Shown here: positions 20,797-24,408 of the stretch, piece by piece
Position numbering within the stretch: the first letter of the stretch is position 1
Layout: the number at the start of each line of letters is the position of its first letter
DNA from: JBOGEN01 sp050743265
GTDB lineage: Bacteria; Actinomycetota; Actinomycetes; JBOGEN01
Direction: 5' to 3'
Assembly: GCA_050743265.1 (NCBI GenBank)
Contig: JBOGEN010000222.1
Location: 1 to 24,408, forward strand
DNA: 24,408 nucleotides
The notes under the pieces: model-generated
Database searches by the model: none
The model's input: the letters and a program-made list of their open reading frames with translations, nothing else
What the model was told of the DNA's origin: nothing
Made by a program: the position numbers and the translations under genes

Positions 20797-21087
20797 TCAG
20801 TCCTGCCGTTGCAGAGTCGCCCACAGCCCGTAACCGTGCATGGCCTCCACGTCGCGCTCCATCTCCTCGCGGGTGCCGGACGAGACCACCGCGCGGCCCT
20901 TGTGGTGGACGTCCATCATGAGCTTCTCGGCCTTCTCCTTGGGGTAGCCGAAATGCTGCTGGAACACGTAGGTCACGTAGGACATCAGGTTGATCGGGTC
21001 GTTCCAGACGAGGGTGATCCACGGCCGCTCCTCCTCGGTGCGGACGTCCTCGTCAGGCCGCTCGAGCTCGACCGGCGCCACGGGCAT
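20797..21087 (-). CDS. clpS: ClpS adaptor for N-degron proteolysis
   Basis: This 96-residue adaptor binds proteins with destabilising N-terminal residues and hands them to ClpAP/ClpCP. WITLVWNDPINLMSYVTYVF holds the Asn-Asp pair of the N-end-rule pocket. MMDVHHKGRAVVSSGTRE holds the conserved His-His-Lys-Gly, and GYGLWATLQRQ ends the domain. The disordered N-terminus is acidic (PDEDVRTEEERP). ATG 21087 has no ribosome binding site; TACGGT 14 bases upstream may be its -10, implying a very short leader. It is divergent from pncB across 30 bp. Confidence 0.96.
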   Translation of the reverse strand: MPVAPVELERPDEDVRTEEERPWITLVWNDPINLMSYVTYVFQQHFGYPKEKAEKLMMDVHHKGRAVVSSGTREEMERDVEAMHGYGLWATLQRQD

Positions 21088-21117
21088 GCGGCCATTCTCG
21101 CACCGTAGGGTGGCGGC
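21088..21117. promoter_or_regulatory. 30-bp divergent promoter region, clpS/pncB
   Basis: TAGGGT (plus, 21106-21111) lies 6 bases before the pncB GTG. TACGGT (minus, 21107-21102) lies 14 bases before the clpS ATG. The two -10 hexamers overlap by 2 bp, so both promoters should compete for polymerase. Confidence 0.45.
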
Positions 21118-22497
21118 GTGAGCACGAGCAACGCCCCCGCGCCGCGCAGCCCGCGCGAGCCCGGGAGAGCGGCCACCCCAGGGCGCACGCCCGGCGCGTC
21201 CACTGCCCTGCTCACCGATCACTACGAGCTGACCATGCTCCGGGCCGCACGGCACAGCGGCGTCGCCGACCGCCGGGCCGTGTTCGAGGTGTTCGCCCGC
21301 GGCCTGCCGGACGGGCGTCGCTACGGGGTCGTGGCCGGCACCGGACGCCTGCTCGACGCGCTGGAGCGGTTCACGTTCGGCGACCACGCGCTGGCGTTCC
21401 TGTCGAGCACCGACGTGGTGGACGACGAGACCTGCGAGTGGCTCGCCGGCTTCCGGTTCTCCGGAGACATCTGGGGCTACCCCGAGGGCGAGTGCTACTT
21501 CGGGGGATCGCCTGTTCTCGTCGTGGACTCCACGTTCGCCGAGAGCGTGCTGCTCGAGACGCTCGTGCTGTCGACGCTCAACCACGACTCGGCGATCGCC
21601 TCGGCCGCCTCCCGCATGACGTGCGCGGCCGGCGACCGTCCGGTGATCGAGATGGGCTCCCGTCGTACGCACGAGGAGGCCGCCGTCGCGGCGGCCCGCG
21701 CGGCCTACATCGGCGGTTTCGCCTCGACGTCGAACCTGGCCGCCGGCTACCGCTACGGCGTGCCCACCGGTGGCACCAGCGCGCACGCGTTCACGCTCGT
21801 CCACGACTCGGAGCGGCAGGCGTTCAGCACCCAGGTGGAGGCCCTGGGCAAGGGGACCACGCTGCTCGTGGACACGTACGACGTGGCCGAGGCGGTCCGC
21901 GCCGCGGTGGAGGTGGCGGGGCCGGGCCTGGGCGCGATCCGGCTGGACTCGGGCGACCTGCTCGAGCTGGCCGGCGAGGTCCGCGCCCAGCTCGACGCGC
22001 TGGGGGCGACCGACACGAAGATCGTGGTCACGAGCGACCTGGACGAGCACGCGATCGCCGCGCTCGCCGCGGCACCGGTCGACCGGTACGGGGTCGGCAC
22101 CGCGCTGGTCACCGGCAGCGGCATCCCGACCGCCGGGCTCGTGTACAAGCTGGTGGCCCGATCGGCAGTGGCCGGGCGGGACGCGCCGCTGGTCCCGGTC
22201 GCCAAGCGCTCGACGGGCAAGCCGAGCGTCGGCGGGCGGAAGTGGGCCGTGCGGGTGCTCGACGAGCACGGCATCGCGGCGCAGGAGCGGGTCGTGGCCT
22301 CGTCCGAGCCCCCGCCGCGGGCCCGCGGGACGCGCCCGCTGCTGGTCCCGCTCGTCCGCGGCGGCCGTGTCGTCGGGCGTGAGCCGCTCGACGCGGCGCG
22401 GCAGCGCCACGCGCGAGCCCGCGCCGAGCTGCCCGCGACGGCGGCGCAGCTCTCTCGGGGTCAGCCGGCCATCCCCACCTCGCACGAGGAGGAGTGA
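21118..22497 (+). CDS. pncB: Nicotinate phosphoribosyltransferase
   Basis: This 459-residue enzyme of NAD salvage joins nicotinate and PRPP to nicotinate mononucleotide, with ATP stimulation. STALLTDHYELTMLRAA opens the fold. FEVFARGLPDGRRYGVVAG, STLNHDSAIASAASRM and GGFASTSNLAAGYRYGVPTG form the substrate site, and AIRLDSGDL is the phosphate-binding strand. GTG 21118 is 6 bases after TAGGGT (leaderless); the first 28 residues form a Pro/Arg-rich extension absent from shorter homologues. The C-terminal 40 residues are Arg/Ala-rich. pncA follows 2 bases after the stop. Confidence 0.96.
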   Translation: MSTSNAPAPRSPREPGRAATPGRTPGASTALLTDHYELTMLRAARHSGVADRRAVFEVFARGLPDGRRYGVVAGTGRLLDALERFTFGDHALAFLSSTDVVDDETCEWLAGFRFSGDIWGYPEGECYFGGSPVLVVDSTFAESVLLETLVLSTLNHDSAIASAASRMTCAAGDRPVIEMGSRRTHEEAAVAAARAAYIGGFASTSNLAAGYRYGVPTGGTSAHAFTLVHDSERQAFSTQVEALGKGTTLLVDTYDVAEAVRAAVEVAGPGLGAIRLDSGDLLELAGEVRAQLDALGATDTKIVVTSDLDEHAIAALAAAPVDRYGVGTALVTGSGIPTAGLVYKLVARSAVAGRDAPLVPVAKRSTGKPSVGGRKWAVRVLDEHGIAAQERVVASSEPPPRARGTRPLLVPLVRGGRVVGREPLDAARQRHARARAELPATAAQLSRGQPAIPTSHEEE

Positions 22498-22499
22498 CC

Positions 22500-23081
22500 A
22501 TGAGCACGTCCCTGGTCGTCGTCGACGTCCAGAACGACTTCTGCGAAGGCGGGAGCCTCGAGGTCGCCGGCGCGTCCGAGGTCGCGGCTGCCATCACGAG
22601 GTACCTCACCGAGCACGCGCACGAGTACGCGCACGTGGTCGCGACCCGCGACCACCACATGGACCCGGGCCCGCACTTCTCCGACGAGCCGGACTTCGTC
22701 GACTCCTGGCCCCCGCACTGCCTGGCCGGGACGCCCGGTGCCGACTTCCACCCCGCCCTGGACACGTCCTCGTTCGAGACGGTGTTCCTCAAGGGCGAGC
22801 GGCACGGCGCGTACAGCGGGTTCGAGGGCATCTCCGAGGACGACGGCTGGTCGCTTCGAGCCTGGCTGCACGCGCGCGGCGTGGACGCGATCGACGTGCT
22901 CGGGCTCACCACCGACCACTGCGTGCGGCTCACCGCCTTGGACGGGGTCATGCACGGGTTCGCCACCCGGGTGCTTCTCGACTACACCGCCGGCGTGTCC
23001 AAGGTGACCACGGACGCAGCCCTCGAGGAGATGCGCGAGCACGGGGTGACGCTCGTGGGCGCGCCCGTGCTCCGCAGCTGA
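22500..23081 (+). CDS. pncA: Nicotinamidase
   Basis: This 193-residue isochorismatase-fold amidase deamidates nicotinamide to nicotinate, supplying PncB. The triad is Asp9 (VVDVQNDFC), Lys98 (FLKGE) and Cys141 (TDHCVRLTA). ATRDHHMDPGPHF (48-60) holds the metal ligands Asp51, His53 and His59. ATG 22500 has AGGAGG 7 bases upstream; GTG 22494 overlapping the pncB stop is less likely. In actinobacteria this enzyme also activates pyrazinamide. The gene ends inside an inverted repeat shared with the convergent peptidase gene. Confidence 0.97.
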   Translation: MSTSLVVVDVQNDFCEGGSLEVAGASEVAAAITRYLTEHAHEYAHVVATRDHHMDPGPHFSDEPDFVDSWPPHCLAGTPGADFHPALDTSSFETVFLKGERHGAYSGFEGISEDDGWSLRAWLHARGVDAIDVLGLTTDHCVRLTALDGVMHGFATRVLLDYTAGVSKVTTDAALEEMREHGVTLVGAPVLRS

Positions 23082-23116
23082 CCCTGCGCCCCGTCCCGCC
23101 GCTGCCGTCAGCTGCG
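23073..23116. terminator. Bidirectional terminator-like inverted repeat with both stop codons
   Basis: CGCAGCTGAC (23073-23082) is the exact reverse complement of 23107-23116, with a GC-rich 24-base loop. Each arm encodes the final Arg-Ser and TGA of the gene on its own strand: pncA on plus, the M28 peptidase on minus. Confidence 0.5.
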
Positions 23117-24408
23117 CGGGACGGGGAACGCGACTGGGCTGCGGTGGCCCCCCGTGTCGACCGCGCGTACCCCCCAGAACACGTTGTCCTTGGACAGGTC
23201 GAGAGTGACGGCGGTGACGTCACCGACCGGGACGACGTGCGTCCAGTCGTCCGCCGTCGTCTCGCGGTAGAGGACCTCGTACCCGGCGAGGTCCGGCTCG
23301 CTGCCGCGCTCCCAGACGAGGTCGGTGTCGTTCGTGAGCCGGCTCGTGAGGATCGCCACGCCCGTGGGCGTGCCGGGGCCCTGCGCCAGCGACCACATTG
23401 CCGCGGCGTTCACGCGCGCCACCCGGGCGATGAAGCCGAAGTCGCAGAACTCAGGCAGGTCACCGAACTGCACCCCGTTCTCCACGCGGACGTCCTGGTG
23501 CTGGTGGGCGAAGTTCTCGTGCGGCTCGGTGAACCGCGCTGCCGGGTAGCCCCGCTCGAGGAAGCCGATCTGGTCCCCGCCGCGGAGGTAGCGGTCGCGG
23601 CGGTAGACGACACGCACGTCCATGCCGGTGGCATTGTTTTCGGCCACGTCGGTGACGAACCGGGCGAGCTGGCGCGCCGGCGAGTCGTTCTCGCCACCGA
23701 CGGACTGACGCGTGGCCGCCTGCTGGGGAGTCTCCGAGGTGGGCACGCCCTCGGCGAAGAGGCGGAGCGTGCGCGGGTCGCTCGTGCCGTCGTCCGCGGT
23801 GCTGCTCCCGACGATGTCGTTGGTGAACATGCCCTGGACGTCGGTGCCGGCGGCGGCGAACTGGCTGGCCATGTGCCGCGACCCGTACAGGCCCTGCTCC
23901 TCGCCTGCGACCGCGGCGAAGACGAGCGTCGCCTCCGACTCCCGCGTCGCCATGACGCGGGCGAGCTCCATCGCCACGGCGACACCGGACGCGTCGTCGT
24001 CCGCGCCCGGCGCGTCGCTCTCGGCGTTCATGACGTCGCTGACACGGGAGTCGTAGTGGCCCGAGACCACGTACACCCGGTCCGGAGCCGTCGAGCCGCG
24101 CAACGTGGCCATGACGTTGGTGATGCGCGTCGCGACGGGAATGCGGCTGGCCGGCTCCTGGACGTACGACTGGAGCTCGGCGGTCATACGCCCGCCGGAC
24201 GCCGCCGCGTACTCCTGCAGCTGGGCGAGGATCCAGTCGCGCGCGGCGCCGATGCCCCGCTCAGGGTCGTCCTGGACCGACAGGGTGTGCCGGGTGCCGA
24301 ACGACGCGAGCGTGCGCACGGTCTCCTCGATGCGCGCGCGGTCGATCTGCCGGAGGATCGCCTGCAGCTGCTCGTCGGGGGCCTGCGGCCGCACGGGCAG
24401 GCCGGGGC
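23108..24408 (-). CDS. M28-family zinc aminopeptidase with a C-terminal Fn3-like domain (5' truncated)
   Basis: This co-catalytic di-zinc exopeptidase is probably secreted. The frame stays open to the window edge (codons for PGLP precede GTG 24394), so the start and any signal peptide are outside. Motifs in residues from 24394: SGHYDSR (His113), PGADDDASG (bridging Asp), VAGEEQGLYGS (catalytic Glu and ligand Glu, 165-166), FTNDIVGSS (Asp193) and EPHENFAHQHQD (last His). After residue 345 the segment VAILTSRLTNDTDLVWERGS, then GYEVLYRETTADDW and FWGVRAVDTGGHRS, looks like a fibronectin-III-like beta domain. Only 26 bp separate its stop from that of pncA. Confidence 0.93.
   Translation of the reverse strand, partial: PGLPVRPQAPDEQLQAILRQIDRARIEETVRTLASFGTRHTLSVQDDPERGIGAARDWILAQLQEYAAASGGRMTAELQSYVQEPASRIPVATRITNVMATLRGSTAPDRVYVVSGHYDSRVSDVMNAESDAPGADDDASGVAVAMELARVMATRESEATLVFAAVAGEEQGLYGSRHMASQFAAAGTDVQGMFTNDIVGSSTADDGTSDPRTLRLFAEGVPTSETPQQAATRQSVGGENDSPARQLARFVTDVAENNATGMDVRVVYRRDRYLRGGDQIGFLERGYPAARFTEPHENFAHQHQDVRVENGVQFGDLPEFCDFGFIARVARVNAAAMWSLAQGPGTPTGVAILTSRLTNDTDLVWERGSEPDLAGYEVLYRETTADDWTHVVPVGDVTAVTLDLSKDNVFWGVRAVDTGGHRSPVAFPVPRS

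Noticed and set aside
20797..22485. 562-residue open frame ending in ClpS
   Set aside because: Only the last 96 residues are ClpS; the rest is the antisense of pncB.
1..24408. CRISPR array, insertion sequence or prophage
   Set aside because: There are no regularly spaced repeats, transposase or phage genes; the repeats are short and local.

Overview
The window is very GC-rich (third codon positions almost always G or C), with GTG starts, purine-rich ribosome binding sites and several start codons only 6-8 bases after a TANNNT hexamer. This fits a high-GC actinobacterium. The gene order clpS, DUF2017, mec, cysO, cysM ... murI, MBL, rph, rdgB, with pncB divergent, is the order I recall around Rv1330c-Rv1341 of Mycobacterium tuberculosis. 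The Orn-tRNA region and the GH1 beta-glucosidase suggest a member of Micrococcales such as the Cellulomonas group; the genus is a guess.

Left part (1-3.6 kb): a plus-strand operon cut by the window edge encodes a zinc-dependent dehydrogenase, a 525-residue LarA-like (DUF2088, nickel-pincer type) protein and a PlsC-like acyltransferase. This is the best candidate here for an uncharacterised pathway, because the LarA-like protein keeps the cofactor lysine and the nickel-ligand histidine but lacks one of the two catalytic histidines. Next come a two-helix membrane protein with a pair of compensating frameshifts, oligoribonuclease (orn), tRNA-His and tRNA-Lys.

Middle part (5.2-13.1 kb): accessory and housekeeping genes, mostly in single units. 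They are a VOC protein, an MFS transporter with a damaged N-terminus, a multi-pass HExxH protein, two tiny membrane proteins, a GYD-domain protein, a GH1 beta-glucosidase behind a six-codon upstream ORF, a secreted lipoprotein nuclease, an orphan GroES-like protein, a DUF3618 protein, the peroxiredoxin Bcp and an unusual tRNA-Leu(UAG) with a short variable loop. Short tandem duplications of 11-24 bp are frequent between these genes.

Right part (13.1-24.4 kb): a long minus-strand array. ClpS and DUF2017 lead into the CysO cysteine pathway: Mec trims CysO, CysO carries the sulfur, and CysM makes cysteine from O-phosphoserine. A promoter-like inverted repeat follows, then a tightly packed run of two sulfotransferases, murI, an Rv1339-like metallo-hydrolase, rph and rdgB, with 4-bp overlaps at several junctions. 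The two sulfotransferases lie where M. tuberculosis, as I recall it, has a rhomboid gene. Divergently, pncB and pncA form an NAD-salvage pair. It converges on a 5'-truncated M28 aminopeptidase through a 10-bp inverted repeat that contains both stop codons.
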